Source: Candidatus Zixiibacteriota bacterium | GTDB taxonomy: Bacteria > Zixibacteria > MSB-5A5 > JAABVY01 > JAHJOQ01 | Direction: 5' to 3' | DNA: 53,769 nucleotides | Assembly (NCBI GenBank): GCA_018820315.1 | Contig: JAHJOQ010000086.1 | Span: 1 to 53,769 of the forward strand | Part shown: positions 35,356 to 45,080 of the stretch, piece by piece | Position numbering within the stretch: position 1 is the stretch's first letter | Layout: every line of letters starts with the position of its first letter | The notes under the pieces: model-generated | What the model was told of the DNA's origin: nothing | Databases searched by the model: none | The model's input: only the letters and a program-made list of their open reading frames with translations | Made by a program: the position numbers and the translations under genes

Positions 35356-37800
35356 ATGAGGATTCCTCTGATTGGAAGGACCGGTAGCGGCAAAGAACGT
35401 TCTGCTGGCAGTGGATCATTCGTGAGCAAGCATCCGGGCATGGTGCTGTGCCTTCTACTGACGCTGCTCATCGCTCTCTTGCATCTGAATCACGCGAGCC
35501 TCTTCGAATCTTATGAGAGCAGATTCATCGATTTCATGTTCAACATCAGGGGAACCATCGAGCCATCCGGTCAAGTCGTAATGCTTGAAATCGATGACAA
35601 ATCAATTGACCATCTCGGCGCATGGCCGTGGAACCACCAGACTCTGGCCCAGTTGATTGAAGCACTGCATTACTACAGCCCATCGAGCGTTGTACTGCAC
35701 TTCCCGATCGCGGACAGGATGAATGACTTTGTATCAGGGAATTCGCAACTTCTGGCCGAAAATATCCTTCAATCTGGCAATGTCATTCTCCCCTTTTATC
35801 CGATTCTGTCTGATCGGACTCCGCGAACCAGCACAGCTGCCGACTGGCTCAGAAGTTCCGCATTGACATCAGTGATCCCATTCCAGGCGGAAGAAACTCC
35901 TCGCGCTTCCAGATTGGAATTCCCGAGCGATCTTTTCGCGCAATCGGGGAAGATGATGGGTGCGGACTTCACGCGTTTCGAAGACAACAACAGAGTGAGA
36001 GTGCAGCCACTGATCCTCATGTACGAGAAGTTGTTTTACCCATCGATCGAACTTGCTGCGGCCGCTTCTGCGCAAAACATACAACTCGACGAAATCGAAT
36101 TCGACCAGGATAAGATGGAAGTCCAGATTGGAATGCAGTCGGTTCCGGTTGATCGACGGGGATATTACATGATAAACTACTACGGCCCGGCGTCAAGCAT
36201 CTCGTCATTTTCCGTCAAAGACTTCTGGGACGGTGAAGTTGATATCTCAAAATTGCAGGATAAGATCGTCGTAATCGCCGTCACCGCGTCCGGCCTCTCC
36301 GATGTGCTCTACACATCGTTTAGTGATCGCTTCACACCGGTGGAGAAGTCGGCGACCGTAATCGACAATATTCTGAGCGGCAGATTCATTACTCCTCTAA
36401 GCCTTCCATCGACGGCGAGGTTGATCGGAATTCTTGTGATGGGTGTGCTCTGTTCGGTACTCATGCCACGGATGCAACTTACTCACAGATATATATTGCT
36501 TTCGCTCCTCGCGATCGGTCTGATTTCATTCAGTATAATCATGTTTGTTTCGTATGACACGATCGTGCGCATAGTGCACCCCGCGCTGGAATTGTTCCTG
36601 TTTGCGTTGGTCGCACCTATGATGACGGAACGCAGGAAGGTTGACCAGACGGCCGAGTCCACGTCCAGAACCAAGACGGTACCCAAACCTGCAATATCCT
36701 CGCCTGCGAAAGGAGTGCCGGAGATACCGCGGAAAGAGAGGCATGCTCAGAAACCTGCACCGCCTCCGATATCTCAGCCGGTTGACACCCAGGACTATCA
36801 GGAAACTTCGCTGCCAGCGGATTTCGAGCAGGCTCAGATAGAGACCAGGATGCTCGATGAACTCGCGAAGGCGACCGGAGAAACCGACAAATCCGACAGT
36901 AGAGCGAATGGAGATTCGAGCCGGCCGAAAGACCCAAAATCTGCTTCAGATAAGATTCCGAGTTCCTTTGGCAGATACACAGTTACAGGCAAACTTGGTA
37001 AAGGTGCGATGGGGACGGTCTACAAAGGGATGGACCCGGCTATCGACAGACCGGTTGCCCTCAAGACTATTCTGCTGGACAGGATCGCAGACGAATCAGA
37101 AATCGATGAACTCAGAGAACGCCTGACTCGTGAGGCGAAGGCTGCCGGAAGTCTCTCTCATCCGAATATCGTGACAATCTATGACGTGGGACAGGATGGC
37201 GACACTCAGTATATCGCGATGGAATATCTCGAAGGACACACACTCGAGCAAATCATAGATCGACAGTTGGAATTCAACTTCAGACTGGCCGCGAAAATTG
37301 TGTTCCAGATTTGCTCGGCGCTCTCCTATGCTCACCGACACGGGATTGTACATCGCGACATCAAGCCTGCGAACATAATGGTGATGGAAAACTTCCATGT
37401 GAAAGTAATGGATTTTGGAATTGCGCGCTTCGAGTCGTCCAGTCTGACGCAGACGGGAATCGCTATGGGGACTCCGAACTACATCTCTCCTGAGCAGTTG
37501 AAAGGTGAGGAAGTCACGCTCTCGTCAGATATTTTCTCGCTCGGAGTCGTATTCTATGAGATGCTCGCGGGCAGGAAGCCTTTTGTCGGCGACAACATCA
37601 GCAATCTAATATTGAAAATCATAAATGACAATCCCCCGCTCCCTTCGACCTACAGCGACAAGATACCGGCGATGCTCGACATCATTGTGAAGAAGGCGCT
37701 GGAAAAGAATCCGTATGACAGATACCAGTCTGCCGAGGAAATGATGAGAACGCTCGAAGACTTCGCTATGGGTTTCTCAGCATCCCGCTCTAGACTCTGA
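35356..37800 (+). CDS. CHASE2-domain receptor Ser/Thr protein kinase
   Basis: The 814-residue transmembrane kinase has an N-terminal anchor (about 30-48), an extracytoplasmic CHASE2 sensor (about 50-345, with MLEIDDKSIDHLGAWPWNH and VVIAVTASGLSDV), three membrane helices (about 352-430), a Pro-rich linker (about 440-530) and a Hanks-type kinase domain (about 537-800). Kinase motifs are complete: GKLGKGAMGTVYKG, catalytic Lys in VALKT (about 569), HRDIKPANIMV (about 665), DFGIARFESS (about 686) and GTPNYISPEQLKG. CHASE2 senses an unknown external cue. It is last in an operon with the FHA protein and phosphoesterase. Confidence 0.93.
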   Translation: MRIPLIGRTGSGKERSAGSGSFVSKHPGMVLCLLLTLLIALLHLNHASLFESYESRFIDFMFNIRGTIEPSGQVVMLEIDDKSIDHLGAWPWNHQTLAQLIEALHYYSPSSVVLHFPIADRMNDFVSGNSQLLAENILQSGNVILPFYPILSDRTPRTSTAADWLRSSALTSVIPFQAEETPRASRLEFPSDLFAQSGKMMGADFTRFEDNNRVRVQPLILMYEKLFYPSIELAAAASAQNIQLDEIEFDQDKMEVQIGMQSVPVDRRGYYMINYYGPASSISSFSVKDFWDGEVDISKLQDKIVVIAVTASGLSDVLYTSFSDRFTPVEKSATVIDNILSGRFITPLSLPSTARLIGILVMGVLCSVLMPRMQLTHRYILLSLLAIGLISFSIIMFVSYDTIVRIVHPALELFLFALVAPMMTERRKVDQTAESTSRTKTVPKPAISSPAKGVPEIPRKERHAQKPAPPPISQPVDTQDYQETSLPADFEQAQIETRMLDELAKATGETDKSDSRANGDSSRPKDPKSASDKIPSSFGRYTVTGKLGKGAMGTVYKGMDPAIDRPVALKTILLDRIADESEIDELRERLTREAKAAGSLSHPNIVTIYDVGQDGDTQYIAMEYLEGHTLEQIIDRQLEFNFRLAAKIVFQICSALSYAHRHGIVHRDIKPANIMVMENFHVKVMDFGIARFESSSLTQTGIAMGTPNYISPEQLKGEEVTLSSDIFSLGVVFYEMLAGRKPFVGDNISNLILKIINDNPPLPSTYSDKIPAMLDIIVKKALEKNPYDRYQSAEEMMRTLEDFAMGFSASRSRL

Positions 37801-37899
37801 GTAAACGGACCATTTCTTGATTATAACAGTGATTGGCTATTGGGGCGATACTCAGCCGTGAATCGCAGTTTGTGAATCTGAATCGGATGCGACCGCGGA

Positions 37900-38343
37900 C
37901 TAATCTTCATCGTCAGTATCGATGATCTCTTCGGCAAGCGAGAGCGCGACCCCGGAAAGCATAACCTCCACACCGAGCTTCGTGAAATCCGAAGATATCA
38001 GATCTCGGGCAATATTGGAGTATAGCGAACAAGCAGCCTCATTCTCGACAACAAGACCCGAAATGAAGCCTCGGCTCTCCGAGACAAAGGTAACCTCACC
38101 CAGCTCTTCTGAGACAACAAACCCGGAGCAATTGTGAAGCTGCAGATGCGCGCCTCCGCTGTAAACAACTATCAGCGAGCCCTTATTCTTGCCGAGAGTA
38201 ATGTCGGGGTAGACTTCGAGAACAAGCATCCGGTTGACCTGCTCAGCCACGACCTTGAAACGATAGTGGTCTGTCTGCCAATCGGCCGAGTCTGCATCTA
38301 TCACGCGGGCGATCTCATCGATTTCATGTTTTTCGAACTTCAT
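37900..38343 (-). CDS. Unrecognised 147-residue acidic protein
   Basis: No family is recognised. The protein is soluble, beta-rich in the middle (LVLEVYPDITLGKNKGSLIVV, GGAHLQLHNCSGFVV) and ends in an acidic tail (EEIIDTDDED). The ATG overlaps the tatA stop by four bases, making it the last gene of the large housekeeping operon. No terminator is obvious in the 99 bases to the kinase operon, which converges on it. Translational coupling supports a real gene. Confidence 0.7.
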   Translation of the reverse strand: MKFEKHEIDEIARVIDADSADWQTDHYRFKVVAEQVNRMLVLEVYPDITLGKNKGSLIVVYSGGAHLQLHNCSGFVVSEELGEVTFVSESRGFISGLVVENEAACSLYSNIARDLISSDFTKLGVEVMLSGVALSLAEEIIDTDDED

Positions 38344-38564
38344 GTCTTGTCTCCGCCCTTATCTTCAATCTTGTCCGGCTTTGACGATTCAGGCTTGTCG
38401 ATCTTGCTGATTTCATCCTGCGTATCTTTGACCGCCTTCTTGAATTCACGAATTCCCTTTCCGAGCCCCTGCGCGATGTCAGGGATGCGGCGAGCTCCGA
38501 AGAGAATCAGAACGACGAGAAAGATGAGCAGTAATTCCTGGAAGCCGATGCCACCACCAAACAT
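38340..38564 (-). CDS. tatA: Twin-arginine translocase TatA/TatE-family subunit
   Basis: TatA oligomers form the variable-size pore that exports folded proteins. The 74-residue protein starts at 38564 after AGAGGAG and opens with MFGGGIGFQELLLIFLVVLI, one short membrane helix, followed by LFGARRIPDIAQGLGKGIRE, the classic hinge and amphipathic helix. A charged tail follows. No tatC is in the window. The tail length favours TatA over TatB. Confidence 0.93.
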   Translation of the reverse strand: MFGGGIGFQELLLIFLVVLILFGARRIPDIAQGLGKGIREFKKAVKDTQDEISKIDKPESSKPDKIEDKGGDKT

Positions 38565-38585
38565 AGTGACTCCTCTAATCAAAGA

Positions 38586-38852
38586 TTAAATATACCACCA
38601 GCGAAAATATATCAGCACGAAAATGACAAACAGCACACTCATGAAATTCACGCGGAACATGAATCCCACGGTAAAACTTAACGCAAACACATCAACCTTT
38701 GTTGCGTCAAATCCAACCGGAACGGTCTTGCCAAAGAGCAGCTTCGCTGTACCGTCAGGAAGATATCCACTTATGATATCCCCGATCAAGCCACCGAAGA
38801 TCGCTGCCGCAAGAATCGAAAATATCAGAAAAGTTATCTCACGCCGTTTCAT
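38586..38852 (-). CDS. Small membrane protein, DUF4321-like
   Basis: The 88-residue protein has an N-terminal membrane helix with small residues ([20 protein letters not shown]), a polar middle, and a C-terminal hydrophobic pair ([20 protein letters not shown], then [11 protein letters not shown]). This layout fits DUF4321, a family of unknown function. The ATG overlaps the purQ stop (ATGA). Family call is from general pattern only. Confidence 0.7.
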   Translation of the reverse strand: MKRREITFLIFSILAAAIFGGLIGDIISGYLPDGTAKLLFGKTVPVGFDATKVDVFALSFTVGFMFRVNFMSVLFVIFVLIYFRWWYI

Positions 38853-39556
38853 GCGACCACCCTTTTATCGAAGTGGTTTCTCATTGACGTAAACAGCTTC
38901 AGACCATCCATGCTATTAAGAATGCTCTCTGTGCATCGCTCAGGATGCGGCATCATTCCAAACACATTTCTTTCGCGATTGCAGATTCCGGCGATCGCGT
39001 CAAGTGATCCATTCGGGTTCGATTCCGGAGTCATCTTGCCTTCGCGCGAGCAGTACCTGAGAATAATTTCGTCGCGCTCAACCATATCTCTAAGTTCTTT
39101 CCGTTCCACAAAGTAGTTGCCATCAGTATGTGCGATCGGAATCCTCAGTATATCTCCCTGCTCAGCGGAGCAGGTCAGCCTGGAATCCGTTGTTTCCACT
39201 CTTACATATATATATCGGCAGATGAACCTTAGATTCCTGTTGCGGAGCATTGCACCGGGGAGCAAACCAGCTTCCAGCAGAATCTGGAATCCGTTGCATA
39301 TTCCCCAGACGGTTCCTCCCTCTTTCGCAAACCGGACAACTTCCTTCATGATCGGCGAGAATCTTGCAATCGCCCCGGTGCGCAGGTAGTCACCATATGA
39401 AAACCCGCCCGGCAGGATCACAACATCCGCACCTTTGAGCTCTGAGTCGGCGTGCCAGAGAAACTCCACGTCCTCACCAAGCGAGAACTTCACAGCGGCA
39501 TACGCATCATAGTCACAGTTTGAACCGGGAAATGTTATCACCCCGAATCGCATCAA
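38849..39556 (-). CDS. purQ: Phosphoribosylformylglycinamidine synthase glutaminase subunit PurQ
   Basis: PurQ supplies ammonia from glutamine for the fourth step of purine synthesis, in complex with PurL and PurS. The 235-residue class I amidotransferase shows [31 protein letters not shown], the nucleophile in [18 protein letters not shown], and HPERC near the end. Its start overlaps the purS stop. purL is not in the window. Confidence 0.96.
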   Translation of the reverse strand: MMRFGVITFPGSNCDYDAYAAVKFSLGEDVEFLWHADSELKGADVVILPGGFSYGDYLRTGAIARFSPIMKEVVRFAKEGGTVWGICNGFQILLEAGLLPGAMLRNRNLRFICRYIYVRVETTDSRLTCSAEQGDILRIPIAHTDGNYFVERKELRDMVERDEIILRYCSREGKMTPESNPNGSLDAIAGICNRERNVFGMMPHPERCTESILNSMDGLKLFTSMRNHFDKRVVA

Positions 39557-39795
39557 TCCACCTCGATAAAGTACTGCTCTATGACAGGGTTAGCCAACAA
39601 CTTACTGCACATCTCTTCAAGTTTTACTTTAGCGACGTCCTTGTCGTCGATATCGAGCTCAAGATTGAATACCTTGCCCGATCTCACACTACCGACCTCC
39701 GTATAGCCCATGTCTTTCAGCGCATTCTTGATCGTCACGCCCTGGGGATCGAGGACGCCGTCCTTCAGCTCAACTCTTACTGTTGCCTTTGTCAT
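39553..39795 (-). CDS. purS: Phosphoribosylformylglycinamidine synthase subunit PurS
   Basis: PurS is the small bridging subunit of the three-part FGAM synthase. The 80-residue protein has the typical [20 protein letters not shown] opening and ends [12 protein letters not shown]. The ATG lies inside the 3' end of pssA, an overlap of 26 bases, larger than the four-base junctions elsewhere in this operon. Confidence 0.95.
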   Translation of the reverse strand: MTKATVRVELKDGVLDPQGVTIKNALKDMGYTEVGSVRSGKVFNLELDIDDKDVAKVKLEEMCSKLLANPVIEQYFIEVD

Positions 39796-40540
39796 GTCTC
39801 TTAGGTTCTTTCTTTCGCCAGCGGTTATTTTCCTCAGTGTTGAACGCCTCTCTCTTCAGCATCAACATCACATCTCGGACCAGGCAACTGAGAACATACG
39901 CCAAGACCGCCGGAAACATCACCAGCCTGGGCTTTATAATTAAAGCAATCAGGAATATGAATAAAAGCAAAAACTTCACTCGTGATTCGACGCTTCTGAG
40001 ATTGTCCGGAAAAGTCTCATATTCGACCGTGGACACCATCAAGAGAGATGCACCAGCCATGAGAGAAATCAGGAACTCACCGTACTCTATGCCTCCCCAC
40101 ATTTCGTAACTGAAAATCACATACGATACCAGTAGCATCGATGCAACAGGGACCGGCAGTCCGAGAAAAGACTTTTTTTCCTCCAGTGTAGCAAGGAGAT
40201 TATATCTCGCAAGCCTGAATCCCGCGCACATGACATAGACTCCGGACACGATCCAGCCCCATCGTCCCATATCATGAAATTTGAAAGCGTACAGCAAAAC
40301 ACCGGTAGATACGCCGAATGTGAGGAAATCTGAGAGGGAATCGAGCTCAACACCGAATCTGGATGTGACTTTGGTGAGTCTTGCCACTTTGCCATCCAGG
40401 CTGTCGAGAAACGCCCCGAGAACAATCAGCCAGGCGGCAGTGATGGCATTGCCTTCGAGAGTGGAAAGGATAGAGAGAAATCCGCACATCATGTTCCCCA
40501 TAGTGAACGAGTTCGGGAACAGACTTCTGTAGTTTCTCAT
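39770..40540 (-). CDS. pssA: CDP-diacylglycerol-serine O-phosphatidyltransferase
   Basis: PssA makes phosphatidylserine from CDP-diacylglycerol and serine in the inner membrane. The 256-residue protein has about seven membrane segments and the full CDP-alcohol transferase motif: LDGKVARLTKVTSRFGVELD then SLSD (DG-x2-AR-x8-G-x3-D-x3-D). The C-terminal tail is basic ([17 protein letters not shown]). It follows psd with a four-base overlap, so both steps of phosphatidylethanolamine synthesis are co-translated. Confidence 0.95.
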   Translation of the reverse strand: MRNYRSLFPNSFTMGNMMCGFLSILSTLEGNAITAAWLIVLGAFLDSLDGKVARLTKVTSRFGVELDSLSDFLTFGVSTGVLLYAFKFHDMGRWGWIVSGVYVMCAGFRLARYNLLATLEEKKSFLGLPVPVASMLLVSYVIFSYEMWGGIEYGEFLISLMAGASLLMVSTVEYETFPDNLRSVESRVKFLLLFIFLIALIIKPRLVMFPAVLAYVLSCLVRDVMLMLKREAFNTEENNRWRKKEPKRHDKGNSKS

Positions 40541-41184
40541 ACCCTAAATTCCCCGATAAGTGACCTGCCGCCCTTTACCCTATTCCCCACTTTCACAAGG
40601 ACATTGACATCCGGCGGCAAGAAAACATCCATCCGCGAGCCGAAACGCATAACTCCGAACCTTTGCCCTGCGCTAACTTCCTGTCCAGCCTTGAGGTCGA
40701 ACACCACGCGCCTGGCGACGCTGCCGACAATCTGTCGGAAGTGAATTCTGCCTCTTGATGTGATCAAATCGATCTCGCTGCGCTGATTTTCTTCTGATGC
40801 CCTCGGTCTGAAAGCTGATATCTTCTTGCCGGAGCGATATACCGCACGGTCAATCCTACCGGCTGTAGGAATCATGTTGACGTGACAGTCGAATATGGAG
40901 AGGAAAATGCTCACTCTCTGCGACAATCCACTGAGCCCCTCGGGAACCTGATCGTCCACCACAATGACCTTGCCATCAGCTGGTGACAGAATCTGACCAT
41001 CCGACCAGACTGCCTCAAACTGCGGCTCCCTGAAGAAAAAGAAGTTAGCTGCAGTCAGAACCACGCCGGCCCAGCCAACAATAATCAGCACGTAAGAAGA
41101 TAACACGTAGCCGACGCCAAGCATCACAGCAGCCGCAAACATCACCGCGAATATGATCGGCAAACCTTCGCGTGCGACCGTCAT
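40537..41184 (-). CDS. psd: Phosphatidylserine decarboxylase (short, archaeal-type)
   Basis: Psd converts phosphatidylserine to phosphatidylethanolamine with a pyruvoyl group made by self-cleavage. The 215-residue protein has two N-terminal membrane helices (about 8-48), ILSPADGKVIVVD, SIFDCHVNMIPTAGRIDRAV, and the self-cleavage Gly-Ser in MRFGSRMDVFLP near residue 182. This is the short type found with adjacent pssA. Confidence 0.94.
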   Translation of the reverse strand: MTVAREGLPIIFAVMFAAAVMLGVGYVLSSYVLIIVGWAGVVLTAANFFFFREPQFEAVWSDGQILSPADGKVIVVDDQVPEGLSGLSQRVSIFLSIFDCHVNMIPTAGRIDRAVYRSGKKISAFRPRASEENQRSEIDLITSRGRIHFRQIVGSVARRVVFDLKAGQEVSAGQRFGVMRFGSRMDVFLPPDVNVLVKVGNRVKGGRSLIGEFRV

Positions 41185-42473
41185 TTGAACACCCTTGCAA
41201 AAATCGTGTCGACATGCTTCAGATACGGCTTATAATCAAACATCTTCTCCAGTTCTCTCGAAGTGAAATTCTTGCGAATAGACGGCTCAGCGAGAAGTTC
41301 GTCCTTGAAGCTCGTGCCGCTCTCCCACGCCGCATGAGCGGCCTCCTGGATGACTTGATAAGCCTCTTCCCGTGATCCGAGTCTTTCCGTAACCGAAAGA
41401 AGAAGCTTACCGGCATATATCAAACCGCCCGTCTTCTCCAGATTGGCCATAAGGTTCTTCGGATAGACATTGAGATTCTTGACTATCTCCGTGAACTTGT
41501 AAAGCATGTAATCAAGGATAATTGTCGAGTCCGGGAAGATAACCCGCTCGACAGAAGAGTGCGAAATGTCTCGCTCATGCCAGAGCGGGATATTCTCCAG
41601 TGCGACGACCATATTCCCCCGCAACAGCCGCGCAAGTCCGGAGACCCTCTCACAAGTAATCGGGTTCTTCTTGTGCGGCATCGCAGAACTCCCCTTCTGA
41701 CCCTTGCTGAAACCTTCCTCGATCTCCAGCACTTCGGTTTTCTGCAGATGCCTGATCTCCGTGGCGAATTTATCGAGAGAGCTCGCTGTCACTGCAAGTG
41801 CCCAGATGAACTCTGCATGTCGATCTCGCTGGATTATCTGTGTCGATACAGGCGCAGGTTTCAGTTTCAGCTTGCGGCACACATATTTCTCAAGCTTAGG
41901 GTCTGTGTTGGCGAACGTGCCGACCGCTCCGGAGAGCTTGCCCACAGCTATGTTGTCGATTGCTCGTTTCAAGCGATCGAGATCGCGTGCCATCTCGGCA
42001 TACCACACTGCAAACGTCAATCCGAGCGATGTCGGCTCGGCATGCACGCCGTGAGTGCGGCCGACTTTCGGTTGGTATTTGTACCTGCGCGCTTTTTTCC
42101 TGATCTCAGAGAGAAGCTGCTTGATTCGCACAACCAGAAGCTCTCCACTGCGCTTAAGCACGACAGCCGTGGCCGTATCGAGAACATCGGAGGAAGTCAG
42201 GCCGTAATGTATGTACTGCGCATCTGCCCCGACAGACTCGCCGACATTGGTCAGAAACGCGATGACATCATGCTTGACCTTATCTTCGATCTTCAAGATT
42301 CTCTTTGTATCGAACTTCGCCCTGGATCGAATGCGTTTGACCGCAGCGGTCGGGATCTTACCGAGTGCAGCCCAACCTTCGCACGCAGCAATTTCGACTT
42401 CAAGCCATGTGGAGAACTTGTATTCGTCGGTCCAGAGCCCCGCCATCTCCGGAAGCGAGTATCTTTCGATCAT
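41181..42473 (-). CDS. purB: Adenylosuccinate lyase
   Basis: PurB removes fumarate from SAICAR and adenylosuccinate in purine synthesis. The 430-residue protein opens [19 protein letters not shown] and shows [13 protein letters not shown], the catalytic His in [12 protein letters not shown] (about 140), and the signature [19 protein letters not shown] (about 260). Both ends overlap neighbours by four bases. Confidence 0.97.
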   Translation of the reverse strand: MIERYSLPEMAGLWTDEYKFSTWLEVEIAACEGWAALGKIPTAAVKRIRSRAKFDTKRILKIEDKVKHDVIAFLTNVGESVGADAQYIHYGLTSSDVLDTATAVVLKRSGELLVVRIKQLLSEIRKKARRYKYQPKVGRTHGVHAEPTSLGLTFAVWYAEMARDLDRLKRAIDNIAVGKLSGAVGTFANTDPKLEKYVCRKLKLKPAPVSTQIIQRDRHAEFIWALAVTASSLDKFATEIRHLQKTEVLEIEEGFSKGQKGSSAMPHKKNPITCERVSGLARLLRGNMVVALENIPLWHERDISHSSVERVIFPDSTIILDYMLYKFTEIVKNLNVYPKNLMANLEKTGGLIYAGKLLLSVTERLGSREEAYQVIQEAAHAAWESGTSFKDELLAEPSIRKNFTSRELEKMFDYKPYLKHVDTIFARVFK

Positions 42474-43120
42474 GAGCGCGCCTTCACCTTCTCCCAGTCA
42501 GCAAGAAACTTCTGCAAGCCGATATCGGTCAGCGGATGTCTGACCAATTTCTCAATGACATCAAATGGAATTGTGGCGATATCCGCTCCCATTAGTGCAG
42601 CATCTACAAGATGGAGCGGGTTGCGAATTGATGCAACGAGGACTTCAGTTGCGAAATTGTAGTTGCGGTAAATTCTGACGATTTGCTCGACTATCTCCAT
42701 ACCGAAGTGCGATATATCGTCAAGTCTGCCCACAAATGGAGAGACAAAACTTGCACCAGCCTTCGCGGCCAGAATCGCCTGCGATGGAGAGAAGACCAGC
42801 GTCATATTGACACCAATGCCTTCGGATGACAGAGCCTTGGACGCCTTTAGACCGTCCTTTATACACGGAATCTTGACAACGATGTTATCGTGAATGGCAG
42901 CGAGCTTCGTCCCCTCTGAGATCATGCCTTTATGGTCGGTAGATACCACTTCGGCGGAAATCGGCCCGTCGACAATGTCACAGATCTCCCTGAGGATGTC
43001 CTCGAATTTACCATCCTCCTTTGCGATCAGGCTCGGGTTTGTCGTAACACCATCGAGCACTCCCATGTCATTGGCTTCGCGGATTTCGTCGACATTCGCG
43101 GTGTCTATGAAGAACTTCAT
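42470..43120 (-). CDS. Transaldolase / fructose-6-phosphate aldolase family protein
   Basis: This short-form transaldolase (216 residues) shows [32 protein letters not shown], the Schiff-base Lys in [15 protein letters not shown] (about 83), and [11 protein letters not shown]. The length fits the FSA/TalC subgroup, whose members act as transaldolase or as fructose-6-phosphate aldolase; sequence alone does not settle which. TAGGAGG precedes the ATG. The stop overlaps the purB start. Confidence 0.93.
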   Translation of the reverse strand: MKFFIDTANVDEIREANDMGVLDGVTTNPSLIAKEDGKFEDILREICDIVDGPISAEVVSTDHKGMISEGTKLAAIHDNIVVKIPCIKDGLKASKALSSEGIGVNMTLVFSPSQAILAAKAGASFVSPFVGRLDDISHFGMEIVEQIVRIYRNYNFATEVLVASIRNPLHLVDAALMGADIATIPFDVIEKLVRHPLTDIGLQKFLADWEKVKARS

Positions 43121-43139
43121 TAATCCTCCTATATATCTA

Positions 43140-43865
43140 TCAGTATTCGACTTTCACAAGACACAATCCCTGAGGCGGGGACGTCAGAATACGAGGCGAC
43201 CTCTCCGGCCTCCTGGATAACTCGGCAAATTCCCGCTTCGTGAGCTGTCCGTTCGCAACTCTTACCATGGTCCCGACCAGCGATCGCACCATTCCGTGCA
43301 GAAACCGATTAGCCACAACGTGGAAAGTATACTCTTTCCCTCGCTTTGTCCAGAACGATTTTGTCAGGATGCAGATATTGGACTCTTTCTGCGACTTCTG
43401 GACACAGAAGGACCTGAAATCATGGCTGCCCCGCAGACTGTCAGCCAACTCCGAGAGAATCGAAAAATCGATGCTGAGATTAGTGCACCAATAGTGATCT
43501 CGTTTGAGTGCGCTGTGACCGTTATAGATGCGATATCGATATTCCCTCGACTTCGCATCGAATCTGGCGTTAAACGAGTCATCGACTACTCTGCACTGCT
43601 TGATCAGCACATCAGGTGGCAGCAGAGAATTGATGCCTTTGAACACAATATCCGCGTTCCAGTCTTTGTCGAGCTTGAAATTGATAACCTGAGCAGCAGC
43701 ATGAACACCGCTGTCAGTTCTGCCTGCGGCGGTGACATTGACGTCAGCCTTGGCCATCTTCTTCAGTGCTTTCTCAAACTCACCCTGAATTGTTCTCTCA
43801 TTCGGTTGAAACTGCCAGCCGCAGAAATCAGTACCATCATATTCGATGATGCATTTGTAGTTCAT
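43140..43865 (-). CDS. truA: tRNA pseudouridine(38-40) synthase TruA
   Basis: TruA isomerises uridines 38-40 in the tRNA anticodon arm. The start at 43865 gives [20 protein letters not shown], the family opening, and shares one base with the ecfT stop (TGATG). The catalytic Asp is in [18 protein letters not shown] (about 55). [15 protein letters not shown] is near the C-terminus. The product has 241 residues. Confidence 0.96.
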   Translation of the reverse strand: MNYKCIIEYDGTDFCGWQFQPNERTIQGEFEKALKKMAKADVNVTAAGRTDSGVHAAAQVINFKLDKDWNADIVFKGINSLLPPDVLIKQCRVVDDSFNARFDAKSREYRYRIYNGHSALKRDHYWCTNLSIDFSILSELADSLRGSHDFRSFCVQKSQKESNICILTKSFWTKRGKEYTFHVVANRFLHGMVRSLVGTMVRVANGQLTKREFAELSRRPERSPRILTSPPQGLCLVKVEY

Positions 43866-44677
43866 CAGTCTATACCATATTTGACGATCAGCGTACACAG
43901 AATAAGCACTACAAATATCAGAGCGAAAACGCCGTCAGCAGTCTGCAGCCTGAATTCTGTGAATGAAGTCCTACCCACGCCCCTCCGATACCCTCGACTT
44001 TCGATTGCAATGGCGAGATGATCCGCACGCCGCACGGCTCCTGCAAACAGCGGAAGTATGAGCGGCACCGTCGATCGGATACGACCGATCGGACCACGAG
44101 CCGGTCTCAACGCACGTGACAACTGCGCTGCGCGGATTGCCCGAACTTCTTCGGACAGAATCGGTACGAATCTGAGCGCAACGAAAACCATCATTGAGAT
44201 CTCGCCGACAGGAACATGCAGTTTACGGAGTGGTTTGATCAGCCTCAAAAGCCCGTCTGTCATGTCGATAGGCGATGTCGTCAGGTTCACAAGCGATGCA
44301 GCCATCAGGAACAGAAATATCCTGTACGAATAGAGAAGTCCGTTCTGCAGACCATGCGAACTGATGGCAATGCCTCCGATCCTGACATAAATCCTGCCGA
44401 CTGGTTCGGAGAATAGAATGTGCAAAACGAATGTGACTCCGAACAGTAAGAGAAATGTCTTGATGACGGTCATCAGTCGCGTAGGCGAAATTCTTGCCAG
44501 AAGAGTCAAGAGGGCAAAATAGACTGTCAGAGCGGCATAGAGTACCGGATGGAGCGTAAATGCCACCAGCGCCATCACAACAACGGTCCAGATGATCTTG
44601 ATCCGGGGATCGAGCCTGTGAATAGGTGTGTCGAGTGGCCTGTACTGTCCTATAAGAACACTATTGAAATCAAACAT
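43865..44677 (-). CDS. ecfT: Energy-coupling factor transporter membrane subunit EcfT
   Basis: EcfT links two EcfA ATPases to vitamin- or metal-binding S components. The start at 44677 follows GGGAGGAG and gives a 270-residue protein: LDTPIHRLDPRIKIIWTVVV, five or six membrane segments, and the two cytoplasmic Ala-Arg-Gly-type coupling regions (AAQLSRALRPARG and IESRGYRRG). In Firmicutes the order ecfA-ecfA-ecfT-truA is usual. Here truA follows directly but no ecfA is present upstream, so ATPases must be elsewhere if the protein is functional. Confidence 0.93.
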   Translation of the reverse strand: MFDFNSVLIGQYRPLDTPIHRLDPRIKIIWTVVVMALVAFTLHPVLYAALTVYFALLTLLARISPTRLMTVIKTFLLLFGVTFVLHILFSEPVGRIYVRIGGIAISSHGLQNGLLYSYRIFLFLMAASLVNLTTSPIDMTDGLLRLIKPLRKLHVPVGEISMMVFVALRFVPILSEEVRAIRAAQLSRALRPARGPIGRIRSTVPLILPLFAGAVRRADHLAIAIESRGYRRGVGRTSFTEFRLQTADGVFALIFVVLILCTLIVKYGID

Positions 44678-44718
44678 CTGTGCCTGACTCCTCCCCTGCA
44701 AGAGCTTCGTGAGCATGT

Positions 44719-44747
44719 TTGATAGCAATATCCGCTGGGCAGGTCAA
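44719..44747 (-). promoter_or_regulatory. Promoter of the ecfT-truA-pur-pss-tat operon
   Basis: On the minus strand TTGACC (44747-44742) and TATCAA (44724-44719) have a 17-base spacer. They lie about 42 bases before the ecfT ATG. Confidence 0.55.
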
Positions 44748-44838
44748 GGAGAATCTGGGATGTAGGCGGGATCAGGTTTCGAAGAAAAAGCTCCCTACTC
44801 ACTAGTGATGCTTATTGCTAGCGGTTTTGACGAACGTT

Positions 44839-45024
44839 TCACGAATCTTCGCCATTTCCGGGTTTCTTGCTCGATGAAATTTGAATAAGCTGAGTGGAAT
44901 TCTCAGTCTTGGACGCGCAATCGCAGTCATCACAGCCACGGCCTTTCATCTGACGCAATAGCTTGCGACCAACATACAGCGCTGCCACAGAAACTACCGC
45001 GATCACGGTTATGTATTCTATCAC
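44839..45024 (-). CDS. FeoB-associated Cys-rich membrane peptide
   Basis: The 61-residue peptide starts at GTG (45024) right after GGAGGTATCAG. It has one membrane helix (VIEYITVIAVVSVAALYVGR) and a Cys cluster just inside it (GCDDCDC). This is the layout of FeoB-associated Cys-rich proteins, thought to help iron pass through or regulate FeoB. It is the last gene of the feo operon. A longer frame upstream has no support. Confidence 0.85.
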   Translation of the reverse strand: MIEYITVIAVVSVAALYVGRKLLRQMKGRGCDDCDCASKTENSTQLIQISSSKKPGNGEDS

Positions 45025-45080
45025 CTGATACCTCCTGCCACAATCTCTGTTCCGATGCGAGATTGTCGATCCCAATCAGT

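Noticed and set aside
37801-37899. Bidirectional terminator between the kinase gene and the convergent operon
   Set aside because: No convincing hairpin with a T tract was found in these 99 bases.
44678-44838. Terminator or regulatory RNA between the feo and ecfT operons
   Set aside because: Only a short CACTAGTG palindrome is present, with no stem plus T run; apart from the ecfT promoter nothing is supportable.
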